64,000 bases of DNA from Erythroxylum novogranatense (lineage: Eukaryota > Streptophyta > Magnoliopsida > Malpighiales > Erythroxylaceae). This document shows, piece after piece, positions 35,117-46,706 of this stretch. The translations under genes were made by a program, and so were the position numbers. The stretch lies in assembly GCA_029891385.1 (NCBI GenBank), contig CM057228.1:51671783-51735782 (forward strand), given 5' to 3'. Below the pieces are notes generated by a model. The model had not been told where the DNA came from. It did not search any database and saw only the letters and a list, made by a program, of their open reading frames with translations. Each line of letters opens with the position of its first letter. The stretch's first letter is position 1.

Positions 35117-35888
35117 TTCTTGATTTTTCCGGCATTTGATTGTGATTATGTTTTGAATTGTAAATTTTGAGATAATTATGTTAGATATGATTTATTGGGA
35201 ATTAAGGGATGATTTGAATGGAATAGTTGAATTGGAGTGTCTTATGAGTGACTGCCAGTGTATAGTGACCCATAGGAAAATTTCTGAGAAATTTGAGAGA
35301 AAATCTCCGGACCGGAATTTTCTGAATATCGGACCGATTGATTGTGCAGTACTGAAAAATGGTCCAATGGCAATGAAAAATTTAGATTTATGAGTTTAGG
35401 AATTATTGTGATGAGCCATTGAAATTTGAAGGCTGAGATTAAAAGAATTTGAGGACTTAAGTCTTAAGAGCTATAGGTTGAAAATTAACCCTTATATTGT
35501 TCTAAGTTCAAATTCCTCCTTGTCTTTCTTTGCAAAACCTAAGACTTTTTCTCCTTCCTCTTCTCTTCGACGATTTGATCTTTTTCCCTTGGAGAATCTT
35601 GCTTGTTCTCTTTCATTGTGGTTGAAGCACAGCTGGAAAACCTTAGAGATGTTGATGGTTAGCTTGCCTATGGAGGATCACCGTGGGTGTTAGAGTTTGA
35701 GAGATTTTCGAAGATTTAGGGCTTAAGGATTTGATCTTCGATTTGGTAAGTTTAAAGGGTTTAATGTTGTTATTTATGGTTGTTTGATGCATTTATGGTG
35801 TTTAATGTGAAAGATAGGGTAGCTGAGAGTGATTAATGCTGGTTTTAGAGAGTGGTAATGGCGGAGAAATCGATCGGGGAAGATGAAG

Positions 35889-36025
35889 TGACCCGCACGT
35901 CGCGATGTCTGCAAGTGGCCTCGTCGCGACGAGCATGACGAGACGCCGCGGCAAGCGTGTGGATCTTCGTCGCGACGAGCGAACCTTGTACGCCGCGACG
36001 TGAGACCCTTCGTCACGGCGAGCTC
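35889..36025. repeat. GC-rich inverted-repeat word cluster in LTR-A copy 3
   Basis: Two perfect TCGTCGCGACGA palindromes occur at 35921-35932 and 35967-35978, with GCCGCGGC and GTCACGGCGA variants. It is shorter than the cluster in copies 1 and 2. Confidence 0.8.
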
Positions 36026-37573
36026 CAATTTTTTTGATGTTAGGTGCTTTAGTTTTTGGGACATAACTTATGGTGTGGATCTCCAATTGAGGTGGTTCTT
36101 GATTCGTTATGATCTAGAAAAAGAGATCTACAATTGAGGAAAAGAATGAAAGTTAGAATTTAATTTAAGTGTGGTTTCAATTATTGAGAGAAAGTCGGTT
36201 ATAGTTCCTAATGCAATCTTAGAATTAAATTGGAGATGTATGAAATTGATGGATGCTATTGATCTAGTAAATAGTAAATTTTGGTTGTGAGGCAAGAGAT
36301 AGCGGAATTGGATTTTAGCACTGGAAAATCATGAACATGCATCGTACAGCTTCGAATTAAGACATATGCATTATCGAATTTTTTTGATTGAGCATCTAGT
36401 GATGAGAATTTGTTTAAATTGTTATAGAGGCACCATTGGATCGTCAGTCCACGGATATTGCTGGGACTTCCAGGCAGTAGCTCGGAAGTTACAGGTGAGT
36501 AACCTAGTTGGTTCCTCAATCTTTGTGTGATAAATGTTCTATGGATGCGTGAATTGTTTGCCAATGTGAGTGCTTGCAACTGTGAAATAGATGTGCTAAA
36601 ATTATGAGTAAATGTTCTGAATGTGATGAATAAAATTGATTGATATATATGTTATTGATTGTGCAAGTGTGAGTGCATGCTAGGCATGATTAAAATCGGT
36701 AATTAACAGTTGTGACTAGAGCAATTAGTGATCAGAGCTTTAAGCTCAATTATTAGTGAAAGAGCCTAAGGCCGAAAGGGAATAGTGCATACCCAAAGGG
36801 CTCTCCTATCCCTAATGTGAGCGGGCAGTAGTGCATACCCTGAGGGCTCTCCTACTTGTCAAAAATGTGATTACTGTATAATGTGCCCGAATCAGGACAG
36901 TATTGACGCTCAGTCACAACACTAGCATAAAATGAGAAGTGGCATGCATTATGCATCTGACTGTATTGTGAAAATTGAGAATGCGTGTATTATGTGACGA
37001 TTTCGCAGTGACATGTCTGATTTATGTTATGATGAAAGGGTGTAAATTGTCTTATAATGTTCCAAATGTGTTATTGTGTGACTATGCGATATATATTGTG
37101 TGGATATGCATGAGTTGGGTGAACCATCGATGATGGTTTCTCATTGAGTTCGCAAACTCACCAAACATTGCAAATATACTTTTCAGGGCAGCGTTAGTAG
37201 ATTCCTAACTCCCGTGATAGACTTTTCCTGCAGTGTGAGTTGCGTGGGCGAGAGAAGCGATGGCACACAGGTCGGTCAGCTGGGACGATTTTTGGGGATG
37301 ACTTAGTATAGACTTTTGTATCAGTTTTTTTTTTGGATATTGTATTGAGACTGTAGGGGACTGATAGACTTGTCTATATTTCCGTTAGTAATGTGAAATG
37401 AAAGATTATTGTGGTTTTAAAATTTAGTGATTTGCATAATTCGGTTTTATTGTATTGATGTCATGCGAGTATTTAGTGATTGATTTTGTTAGTAGCACTT
37501 TCTTGCTGTGGGATACGTGGCGAAACGACCCACGGGCGTCTCGGTGCGTACTCTATGGTAAGGGGGCGCTACA

Positions 37574-38149
37574 CTCAGTTCAAGCGAGCTAGAGTGTTTC
37601 CTCGGCGTCAAGTAAATCTCGAGCCCATAAAACCCAAATCATACAGAGCCCACTGATTCACCCAATCCCTAAATTGATTATTCACGATACGAGCTGCCTG
37701 CGCTCCCCCTTGTTTATCAGAAGCTTCCAGTTTTGCATTGAAATCACCCCCACCAACCAGTGTGTCGAAACAAGATGACCTATCTAACCTAAAAGACTCC
37801 AGAGGACTTTTTGAGAGGTATGTTGAGGACTGGCATAGACTGGCGTAAAAGAAAAAGAAAGATTACCATACTTGACTTTAGTATGGATGAATTGTCGATG
37901 CATAATGATCACCGAGACTTCTATGCCCTCTTTCCATAGTAACCAAATTTCGTCTGAAAAGCCGACAGCTTCAACCTTGAAAGAGAAATCAAAATCAAAT
38001 TTTTTAATCACGGTGCTAGCCCTAGGCCCGCTAATTCGAGGTTTGAAAAAAACAAGAATACCAGGTTGATATATACGTATATAATTACGTAATATTGCCT
38101 GGATATTCTTCCCTTTCGCTCCTTGACAATTCCATAAAAGAATGGACAT
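37574..38149 (-). pseudogene. LINE ORF2 start, endonuclease domain
   Basis: The minus strand starts MSILLWNCQGAKGKN at 38149, the usual plant L1 endonuclease start (Asn kept). The position of the metal-binding Glu reads LVFFKPRISG where LLEPRISG or VETK is usual, so the Glu appears to be Lys. VGFSDEIWLLWKEG and, after a stop near 37784, GGGDFNAKLEASDKQGG follow. The solo LTR cuts it at 37573. Its ATG overlaps the stop of ORF1 by one base. Confidence 0.88.
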
Positions 38150-38620
38150 TAAAAACTAGCTAGTTGGTCAGGCCTCAGTCCCTCTGCGGGCACGTTAACG
38201 TGATCCGAGAGAGTGCCCGTATTATCACTCTCCAAGACTTCCATCTCTTGCGCATTATTCAATTCCGTAGGTAAAGTCATCGTTATGGCGTCGGGAGGTT
38301 CAGAGGGAGGTAATAATTCTGGCTCCTGACCACCACCTTCCAGAGCTGTATTAGCCGGCTCTTCCTGCATGGGGCATTGTTCTGAAACACCTAATTCATT
38401 AGCTGTTAGGACAGTATTATCACAAATCATCTCATAATGTGAATTTATAGTAATGGCAATATGTTTATCGTGAGTTGTAGGAATAAGTGGTACCTCGGTG
38501 TTGCTGGTCACACCTACCTGTAGGCGACTGTCTGACTATGGACGTGAGTTATTAATTGGGGAGTAAGTAACTTTGCTTTTGCCTTTCAGAAGAACTCGTG
38601 AAGGAGTTCAGATCTCCGTC
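38149..38620 (-). pseudogene. LINE ORF1, C-terminal part
   Basis: The minus strand reads RVLLKGKSKVTYSPINNSRP, a stop, then an acidic low-complexity tail ending DQLASF and TAA at 38151-38149. It is separated from the rest of ORF1 by the TIR element. Such Lys-rich then acidic tails are usual for plant L1 ORF1. Confidence 0.7.
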
Positions 38621-38630
38621 AATATTATGG

Positions 38631-38750
38631 TGTCTTATGTGTTCATCGATCTCAGTCATTTATTTATGCGGATCCCATGTAGGTCCCGTGTAGGTCCCAT
38701 GTGGGTCCCGTAAAATAAATGACTGAAATTTTATGAGACAGAATAAGACA
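38631..38750. repeat. Small palindromic MITE-like element
   Basis: TGTCTTATGTG...CAGTCATTTATTT at 38631-38674 is matched in inverse by AAATAAATGACTG...AATAAGACA at 38714-38750. The centre holds four short TAGGTCCCATG-like units. Total about 120 bp. Its exact ends are not fixed. Confidence 0.55.
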
Positions 38751-39039
38751 AGTAATATCGATGTAAAATCTTGTCCCTTTAAAGAACGTTCTGTTGCGTT
38801 TGGTTAGCGTCTGCGCAGATGTAAAGACAGACTGATTTTAACAGACACAGACAGACAGACAAGAATGAAGATGGGAGATGTTTGGTTGCGATGGACGTAA
38901 TGTAGATAATTGTCCACGCCCTAAGAATGTAAATGTGTTTTGTCATTGTCTTAAGGATGTAAAAAAGTGTTAATGACAAAAATACCCCTGTAGTGTAATA
39001 AGACTTGTAGATGTTAATAAATGTAATTTTTAGTATTGT

Positions 39040-39336
39040 TTTATTATTAATATTGTTAATAATATTATTATTATCGTTGTTATGATTATATTATTAATAT
39101 TATTATGATAATATTAATTATAATTATTATTATTATTATTATTATAATTATTATATAATTATTATGATATTAAATTTTATACTATTATTATTTTGTTAAT
39201 ATTATGAATATTATTTTGATTATTGCTATTATTATAATTATTATAATAACATATTAATATTATTAATATCACTATAAGAATTATTATTATTATTACTATT
39301 ATGACAATTATTATTATTATGTTTATTATTATTATG

Positions 39337-39378
<42 letters not shown>

Positions 39379-39600
39379 TATTTTATTTTTATTTTATTTT
39401 ATTTTTATTTTTATTTTTATTATTTTAATAATAATATTATTATTATTATTATAGATTTTAATATTAATAATAATATTAAAATTATTATTACTAGAATTAA
39501 TTTTGTTAACATTATTAATATTATTTTGATTATTGCTATTATTATTAATATATTTATGTAGTAATATTATTTTTATTATTATAATTGTTATTATTATTAA
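39040..39600. repeat. ATT/AAT microsatellite block
   Basis: About 550 bp of almost pure A and T dominated by ATT trinucleotides, with ATTTT runs at 39375-39425. ORFs here are artefacts of the repeat. Confidence 0.95.
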
Positions 39601-39839
39601 ATTTACTCATAATTTAAATTTACCAAAACAAGAATACTCAAGATTTAAATTTAAGTAATATCCAATAAGCATACATATTCGTAATAACATCACATTTCTA
39701 TGTTTTGCTCGAGAACTAGTTGTAGGTGTTAATTATCCTTGCATTGATAGTTAAGATAGCAAAAAACAGTTATCAATATTTCATCCAGTTATGGCTTATG
39801 GGACCCCACTCAAGAAAATTCATCTTCTTTGTATTGAAA

Positions 39840-40045
39840 TTTGCGTAACCAAGGATCAATTACAATGCTTTCAATTCTGAGACGCTTAAGGAAAATTGAA
39901 AGAACATACGACTCCAAGACATGCAAGTATCCATCACCTAGAGGCGTTGGAACACGTAACTCCAAATCCATTGGGATGTACAAGGATCTCCGATGTTCCA
40001 ATTCTCGAGACGCTTCATCGGGTCTATCGGACCATCCTTGATCGC
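39840..40045 (-). pseudogene. Fragment of LRR receptor-like kinase, N-terminal (LRRNT) region
   Basis: The minus strand reads IKDGPIDPMKRLENWNIGDP then CTSQW, and after a one-base shift LGDGYLHVLE. This matches the exon that begins the leucine-rich repeat region in the At1g06840-like group of plant receptor kinases (consensus like IDP..NL.NWN.GDPCTS.W followed by DGYLHV). The frame is broken, and downstream LRR units and the kinase are absent. It lies inside a TIR element, so it is probably a captured host exon and not a local gene. I recognise it from memory of the family; a search would settle it. Confidence 0.65.
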
Positions 40046-41641
40046 TTTCATAATGCATTTATTGAAAAAGGGAAAATAAAGTTTTGAGTAAACTTGTTAA
40101 AGTTTCCTTAAACTTTCGCCATCTTTGGAGGAAATTAACTTGCTCCCTCTTTCTATAACTTAATTCTCTAAATTAAATTACATAATCACAAAACATTTTC
40201 AACTGCTTGCTCAGATAGAACTATCTTCAAGAATATAGTATTCAAGGATTGGAAAGATCCATCGACAAGCCAATGAAAAGAACTCCGAACTCAGGAAAAC
40301 AAGGAGAGTTATTCTAACAATTAGATATTTGCGTGTTTTATCCTATGCAAACCGAATCAAAAGCTTAAAGCTGTAAAAGCAACAAAATTTTAAAGAATTT
40401 TGGTAAAAGTAAACACCTTCGCAGACGCATTTCTAGTGCAACAAAGAACAAATACCAAACAACAAAATGATATCATAAAATGGAGCCCATGGTTTTGTGG
40501 GAGAACATCTCCATGCCAGGTCAAGTGGAAATAGCTACCATAAATCAAGTATCTAACTTGTCAATAGTCATGTCGATTCTACAAGTTCCAACTTGAATTG
40601 AGCAACAAGATATCATTGATCTCTGAAGCTCGTTTTTCCAATTCTTTGTGTAGCGAAGGAAACCGGAAAATAAGGGAAAACAGAGAAATGAGTGAGAAAC
40701 GAAGGTCGTTTTTAATCAAAAGTTCAAAACTATTCCAAGAAAAGAGTTGAAGCAAGTTTTTCTAATTTAATTCCGGAAGAAATGCAGAGTCAATTCAATA
40801 ATCCCACCATCCATTCAATCTTATTCAGATTCCAAGTAGTTGAATCAACCAAAGAAAACTCCAATATTTTTCTAAGAACAAGAACGAAACAGATACAAAC
40901 AAGAGGACAAAACAAAACTTACTTGAGGCAATTTAGTGTCTATCGTCTCTAGCAGAGATGTTGGTTCTGATATCAAAAGTTGTAAGCTTGAACAATGAAG
41001 CTGAATACCGAGGAGGGATTCACAGGACTTGATGAGAATGATATTCTTTTTCGTCTAAACTAAATTTGTATGAATAAAAACCAAACCAAAAAGTCAGAAT
41101 CAATCGTCTTCGTGTAAGCAAATATTCATTTTTGGCTTACCCCTTCATCGACATTCATCAACAACACACAGAACTCCATAACCAAAACTCCAAGCCATTG
41201 CAAACCCATTACCCATACCTTATAAAAACAAAATCGATGGCCTGAAAGAGTCTTACCGAGAAGAGAGGAGAGATCGCTTGACGGGTTGGTCAAGGCGCAT
41301 GCAAGCGCTTCGAGACGACTATCTGGAGGTAGACAAAGTGAAAAATAAGCAGCAGAGATGACGCAGAGAAACGAAAAAAACGAAAGCAGCAGTGTCATAC
41401 CTTTCACTGGGCCGACGACACACATAGGAAAGACGGAGACTGCAAATAGGGAGAAGAACGTCTTTATCGTTCTTGTCCTACGGACGAGGCTCTTTGTACC
41501 ACACTTTGGGGTTGGACATAAATTTCTGTCCAAACCCACTGAAGACAGGATAGGAATTAAGGAAGACAGCAACCAAACATCTTTAAGGACAGGACTTTTA
41601 TGTCCTTGTCCACTGTCCTCACCCTTGAGAACAGTAACCAA

Positions 41642-42851
41642 ACATAGGGTTAGTGTTATAGGAAGTGGAGGCACCATCCTTTCCTTTTGCATAGCCCATA
41701 CTTACAAAATCGGTGAGAGTCAAACGATTCCCTACTCCTGTCAAGTCCTTCTGACCAGTTGCCTCCCTCTCTGCAGCATGGTCTTTGTCTAGGGTCTCCA
41801 TCTCTGTCAAAGCCATGAATCTTGAGCCGCCCACCTTAGGACCCGTCGGTTGCTTATTATTTTGGCGGTGATGTGTACGTTGTACAGCGACTGAAGGAGG
41901 ACGGTGTTGCACCACCATCCAAGGCCCATACCCGTTAGCACTATCCTCCCGTTGAGCATCTGGTCGCGTACCCTGCTATCCTCTTGTCAAAGGGGAGTTA
42001 GTAGTCGGCCTAGGTGCCGCCGGTGTGGGAACGTTGGAGGCTTTGGGAAGCAACTGGCATTTGGTGGACTCATGCCCAACCATTCCACAGGTAAAACATA
42101 TTATTAGGAGTCCTTCATAAGCCACCGACACAGTCTCACCATCAAGCTCCACTGTGGTACGTAGAGGGACGGTAAGGTCTATATCAACTGCAACTCTCAA
42201 GAACCGGCCTCTCTGCGTCTGCCTGGTGCTCTCATCGAGCTTCACTGTATGACCCACTTGGTTCCCCAACGCAGAGAGTATCAGTGGATGATATCGATCA
42301 ATGGAAAGTTCAGGGAACCGAATCCATGTAACAGCTCGTGTGATTTTACCATTGGAGGGACGAAACTCGGGTGTCCATTGTTGAATAGATAAAGCATGCC
42401 CGAAGATGACCCGAGGTCCATTGGTAAGGGCGTTGATGAAATCGTTATGGTCAATGAATTTCACTAGAAAATAATCATAGTCCAAGTCGATAACCTTCAT
42501 GGGACCGTTTGGACTCTAGAGCGTAGCCAACCGAGAGCAGATCATTTTGTACCCAATACGACGGCCAATAAGTTTAATCACCACAGATTGTTCCCACTGC
42601 TTATCCAGCTTCTCCTTGAAAGTTTTGGAGAGCAGAACACCGGTTCCATCGTCCCCTTTCAGCTGGGTGATGTCCCCTTCCTCAGCCTCAATCAGCTCCT
42701 CATTAGGCCATGGGCGAGTCACTGGTTCCACATCCACCGTCGAGTGGCCTAAGATCGCACTATAAGAAGGTTTTGGATCAGGGGGCTCCTCATCACAGTC
42801 TCGAAGCCTGACCTTCTTGGGGAGGTGACCCTCATGCCCTAAGGATGCCAT
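41642..42851 (-). pseudogene. LINE ORF1, N-terminal and CCHC part
   Basis: The minus strand starts MASLGHEGHLPKKVRLRD at 42851. The DUF4283-like domain has QWEQSVVIKLIGRRIGYKM, a TAG where Trp is expected (SPNGPM follows), then VIDLDYDYFLVKF, GPRVIFGHALSIQQWTPEF, AVTWIRFPELSIDRYH and LDESTRQTQRGRFLRVAVDI. A zinc knuckle CFTCGMVGHESTKC follows at about 42090. GPWMVVQHRP after another TAG is the usual plant L1 ORF1 signature. The frame ends at the TIR element. Confidence 0.9.
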
Positions 42852-42951
42852 AGTAACCACGGACAGTAGCGTAAAACCAGAAAGAAACATAAAAACGAAG
42901 ATGAACAGTTGAGTGAACAGTAGGAGTTTTCAGAGCGATTTAACCAAGAAC

Positions 42952-43300
42952 CATGGTTTTAAAAACCGGACCGGACCGGCCGGTCCGACCGGTGACCGGT
43001 CGGTGGTCCGGTCCGGTTTATGCCTAAAAACTAGTATCGAATCGGACCGGTGTGAACCGGTCAAAACCGATCAATTGACGGTTTTGACCGGTCGGACCGG
43101 TCCGGTTTAACCGATTCGATGATTTTTATTTTTTATTTTTATTTTTATTTTTTATTTTTAAAATATTTTAATATTATATATAATTAAATATAATTATTGC
43201 ATAATTATTACGTCACACCGGTTCGACCGGTGATTGAACCGGTCAAACCGATAACCAGTAAGACCACCGGTTCGATGACCGGTTCGGTTTTCAAAACATT
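42952..43300. mobile_element. 349-bp MITE, MULE-like, with 9-bp target duplication
   Basis: Flanked by perfect ACCAAGAAC at 42943-42951 and 43301-43309. Ends are inverted: CATGGTTTTAAAAACCGGAC on the left, and the reverse complement of the right end reads AATGTTTTGAAAACCGAACC. The 9-bp duplication fits Mutator-like MITEs. The body is dense in ACCGGTC and ACCGGTCCGGTTT words around an AT-rich centre. It sits in the LINE 5' UTR. Confidence 0.9.
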
Positions 43301-44797
43301 ACCAAGAACTCATTCGCTCCGGAAGTGATAATAATTTGTTTTTTTAGTGCTTCAGAATCGCACAGCCATAACTGAACGCACTCGGCACTCTCGTCCTCAC
43401 TCGTGTAAGGTAATGCTTTGGTTAGTAGCAATGACCCGAGTTTCGTACTGTACCGGTTGAAAATCGGTACCGGTATTGGTTCGAATTTATCGGGTTCAAA
43501 TTTTGGCTGGTACCGGCTGGTATCGGTTATTCCGGAAAAATACTGGTGATTCCGGTAATTTCTGATTTTCCTATGGACCTATTTGCAAAAATAAAAACTT
43601 TTAACCTAAAAATCTACCCAATCCCCCCCTTTTGGACGGCCCGACCTACTCCTCTCTTCTCTCTTCTAAATCATCGCCTAAATCATCTCTGCGCCGCTAA
43701 ATCGCCCGCCAAATCTGTGTCGTCTGTCGCTATCCCGCACACGTTCTTGCCCTCCCCGTGCGGATCTCGAACTCCGTGGTCTTCTCGTTCGTCTGTCGAG
43801 TCTTCGACTCTTCGTTCTTCTCCTCGTGTCGTCGCCTCGTCGGTCCTCCACATGACTTGATCGATTCTCCCTCGCGTCGTCGGTCCTCCACCGTGAGTGA
43901 CCTTTGGCCTTGTTCGTGCGATCCTCAACGTCAACCCAATGGGCGACATCGACCCGGATCGGTGAAGACCGAATGTATTGTTTTATTTTTCATGGATTTT
44001 GACATTAATTGCTACATTATTGTGTTGGTTGTTGGATGATGGTAGATTTGTTGTTAAAAATTGGATGACGATGGATTTGTGGTTGTTGGAAATTGCTTCT
44101 GTTTTTGTGTTGGATCCTTGGATACCGATGATGAATTGGTAATGGATTTGGATTGAAGTGTTGAACCGTTGAAGTGAAGTTGTGTAAAATGTAAATGGTG
44201 AAGGTGATTTCGGTTAAAATGTTGAATGGCATTCTTGAAGTGAACTTGACATTTTGCATTTTGGTTTTTGGCATTTTGGATTATGGAAGTTGATTTTGGA
44301 TTTTGGCATTGAATTGATCCGAATGTCCCATTGGAAAATAAATTTAGAATGGTAATTGTGATTGAATTGTTGAATTGTGGATGAATGAGATTTAATTTTA
44401 ATTTGTGCAATTGAATTTGAGATTGAGTTTGATACTTTGATAATCAAAATCAAATTAACATTAAAACCTAATTTTAATTATAAAATTGATAATCAAATGT
44501 GAAATAAATAATTAAATGTAAGTTTGTACAATTAATAATCAAAATCAAGAAATTGAAAAAACTTAAATCATTAATTAACATATTGTTAATATTTGTTATA
44601 TGGTAATTCATTTTTATATTTGGGTATTGAATTTTGATAAATAATTAGTTAAGTATAAATTTGGGTATTTGGGAATTGGAATTGAATTGAATTAAAATGG
44701 ATTTGAATTGAATTGGAATGGAATATAATTAAATTGGAATGTAAATTAAATTGGAATTGAATTGAATTGGAATTGGAATTTGGATTGAAAATTGATT

Positions 44798-45049
44798 GAA
44801 TGGAAATGAAATTATGAATGCTTTGTAATTGTTAGGATTGAAAATTGTTGTCAATGGAATGAATGGAAATGAAATTATGAATGTTTTGTAATTGTTAGGA
44901 TTGGAAATTGTTGGGAATGGATTGAATGGAAATGGAATTATGAATGTTTTGAAATTGTTAGGATTGAAAATTGTTGGGAATGGATTGTTTGGAAATGGAA
45001 TTATGAATGTTTTGAAATTGTTAGAATTGAGAATTGTTGGAATTGAATT
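44798..45049. repeat. 63-bp tandem repeat, four units
   Basis: Units begin at 44798, 44861, 44924 and 44987 (GAATGGAAATGAAATTATGA and variants), exactly 63 bp apart. It abuts the pentanucleotide array and shares its GAATT/GGATT words. Confidence 0.92.
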
Positions 45050-46657
45050 GAATTGAATTGAATGGATTGGATTGGATTGGATTGGATTGGATTGAATTGA
45101 ATTGAGTTGAGTTTAATTGGATTGGATTGGATTGGATTGGATTAGATTGAATTGGATTGAATTGAATTGAATTTGATTGAATTGAATTGAATTGAATTTG
45201 ATTGAATTGAATTGAATTAAATTGAATTTGATTGGATTGGATTTGATTGAATTGAATTGAATTGAATTGAATTGAATATGATTGAAATTGAATTGAATGG
45301 AATGGAATTGAATTGAAATTGAAATTGAATTGGAATTGGAATTGGAATTGAATTGAGTTGAGTTGAATTGAATTTGATTGAATTGAATTGGATTGGATTG
45401 GATTGAATTGAATTTGATTGAATTGAATTGAATTGGATTGGATTGGATTGGATTGGATTGAATTGAATTGGATTGGATTGGATAACATTTGATTGAATTG
45501 AATTGAATTGAATTTGAATGTATTGATTGAATTGGAATTGGATTGCATTGAATTAGAATTGGATTTGAATTGAGATTGGAATTGATATTGCAATTGAATT
45601 GGATTGGTATGGATTGAATTGAGTTGGATTGGATTGGATTAGATTGAATTGAATTGAATTGAATTTGATTGGATTGGATTGGATTGGATTGGATTGGATT
45701 GGATTGGATTGACTTTGAATGGATGGATTGAATTGAAATTGAATTGAATTGAATTAGATTGCATTTGATTGAATTGAATTGAATTGAATTGGAATTGAAT
45801 TGAATTGAATGGGATTGGATTGAATTGAATTAGATTGGATTGAATCTAATTGGATTGGATTAGATTGAATTGAATTGAATTGAATTGACTTTGATTGAAT
45901 TGAATTGAATTGAATTAAATTGAATTAAATTGAATTGAATTGGATTGGAATTGAATTGAATTGGATTGGAATTGAATTGGAATTGGATTGCATTGAATTG
46001 AATTGAATTGAATTTGATTGAATTGAATTGGATTGAAATGAATTGGATTGAAATGAATTGAATTGAATTGGATTTGAATTGAATTGAATTGGAATGGAAT
46101 TGAATTGGAATTGGATTGCATTGAATTGAATTGAATTGAATTTGATTGAATTGAATTGGATTGAAATGAATTGGATTGAAAATAATTGATTTGAATTGAA
46201 TTTGAATTGAATTGAATTGAATTGGAATGAATGGAATTGGAATTGGATTAGATTGGATTGAATTGGATTGAAGTGGATTGAAATGAATTGGATTGAATTG
46301 GAATTGGATTGAATTGGAATTGGAATTGGAATTGGAATTGAATTGGATTGAATTAAATTGTATTGTATTGTATTGAATTGAATTGGATTGGATTGGATTG
46401 CATTTGATTGAATTGAATTTGATTGAATTGAAATAGATTGAATTGAATTGAATTGAATTGGATTGAATTGGATTGAATTGAATTGAATTGGAATGAATAG
46501 AATTGGAATTGGATTGGATTGAATTGAATTGGATTGAATTGAATTGAATTGGATTGGATTAGATTGAATTGGAATTGGATTGAATTGGAATTGGAATTGG
46601 AATTGAATTGAATTGGATTGAATTGAATTTGATTAAATTGGATTGGATTGGATTGAA
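45050..46657. repeat. Pentanucleotide satellite, TTGAA/TTGGA type
   Basis: About 1.6 kb of 5-bp words, TTGAA and TTGGA with occasional TTTGA, in mixed runs of each. Degenerate words reach left to about 44674. The long Ile-Gln-Phe-Asn ORFs on the minus strand are translation of the repeat. It lies in what may be the 5' UTR intron of the hAT transposase. Confidence 0.95.
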
Positions 46658-46706
46658 TTGTCATTATGTACTGAAAGTATGTGTTATTTATTTTTGTGTA
46701 CAGATA

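Larger units (their letters stand above)
34980..37573 (+). repeat. Solo LTR, family A copy 3, opposite orientation
   Basis: 2594 bp, TGTAACATCCCG to GGGCGCTACA. Flanks CTCGG (34975-34979) and CTCAG (37574-37578) are a target duplication with one mismatch. It interrupts the LINE endonuclease-RT junction. The TATA stretch has decayed, and the weaker match and imperfect duplication suggest that it is older than copy 2. With copy 2 it forms an inverted repeat around 1574 bp of LINE. Confidence 0.9.
38780..41648. mobile_element. TIR element with captured gene fragment (Pack-type candidate)
   Basis: Both ends carry two GTTTGGTT-type words in inverse orientation: left 38798-38806 and 38879-38889, right 41569-41580 and 41633-41645 (AACCAAAC). 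The element splits LINE ORF1. Inside are a CAGA-rich stretch, a long ATT array (39040-39600), an LRR receptor-kinase fragment (39930-40045, minus) and gene-like non-coding sequence with a possible first exon and splice donor near 41270 (minus). No transposase is seen, so it would be non-autonomous. I could not find a clean target duplication, so the ends are approximate. Confidence 0.55.
28581..43417 (-). mobile_element. L1-type LINE, full length, interrupted by four insertions
   Basis: A non-LTR retrotransposon on the minus strand, with a 5' end at 43417, ORF1 from 42851, ORF2 from 38149 and a poly(A) at 28581-28589. A 13-bp target duplication flanks it. Removing the inserts (two solo LTRs of 2810 and 2594 bp, a TIR element of about 2.9 kb and a 349-bp MITE) leaves about 6.2 kb, a normal size for a plant L1. 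It encodes endonuclease, RT, a CCHC segment and RNase H, all decayed. The full length with both duplications makes the boundary call strong. Confidence 0.88.

Noticed and set aside
39301..39561. ORF rich in Ile and Phe, membrane-protein-like
   Set aside because: Product of the ATT microsatellite.
41126..41692. Minus-strand ORF with a signal-peptide-like start as a host gene
   Set aside because: It crosses a likely splice donor near 41270, runs into the TIR end, and has no recognisable domain. I keep it only as part of the captured-gene context.
45021..46664. Long minus-strand ORFs rich in Ile-Gln-Phe-Asn
   Set aside because: They are translations of the TTGAA/TTGGA pentanucleotide array, and several frames are open for the same reason.
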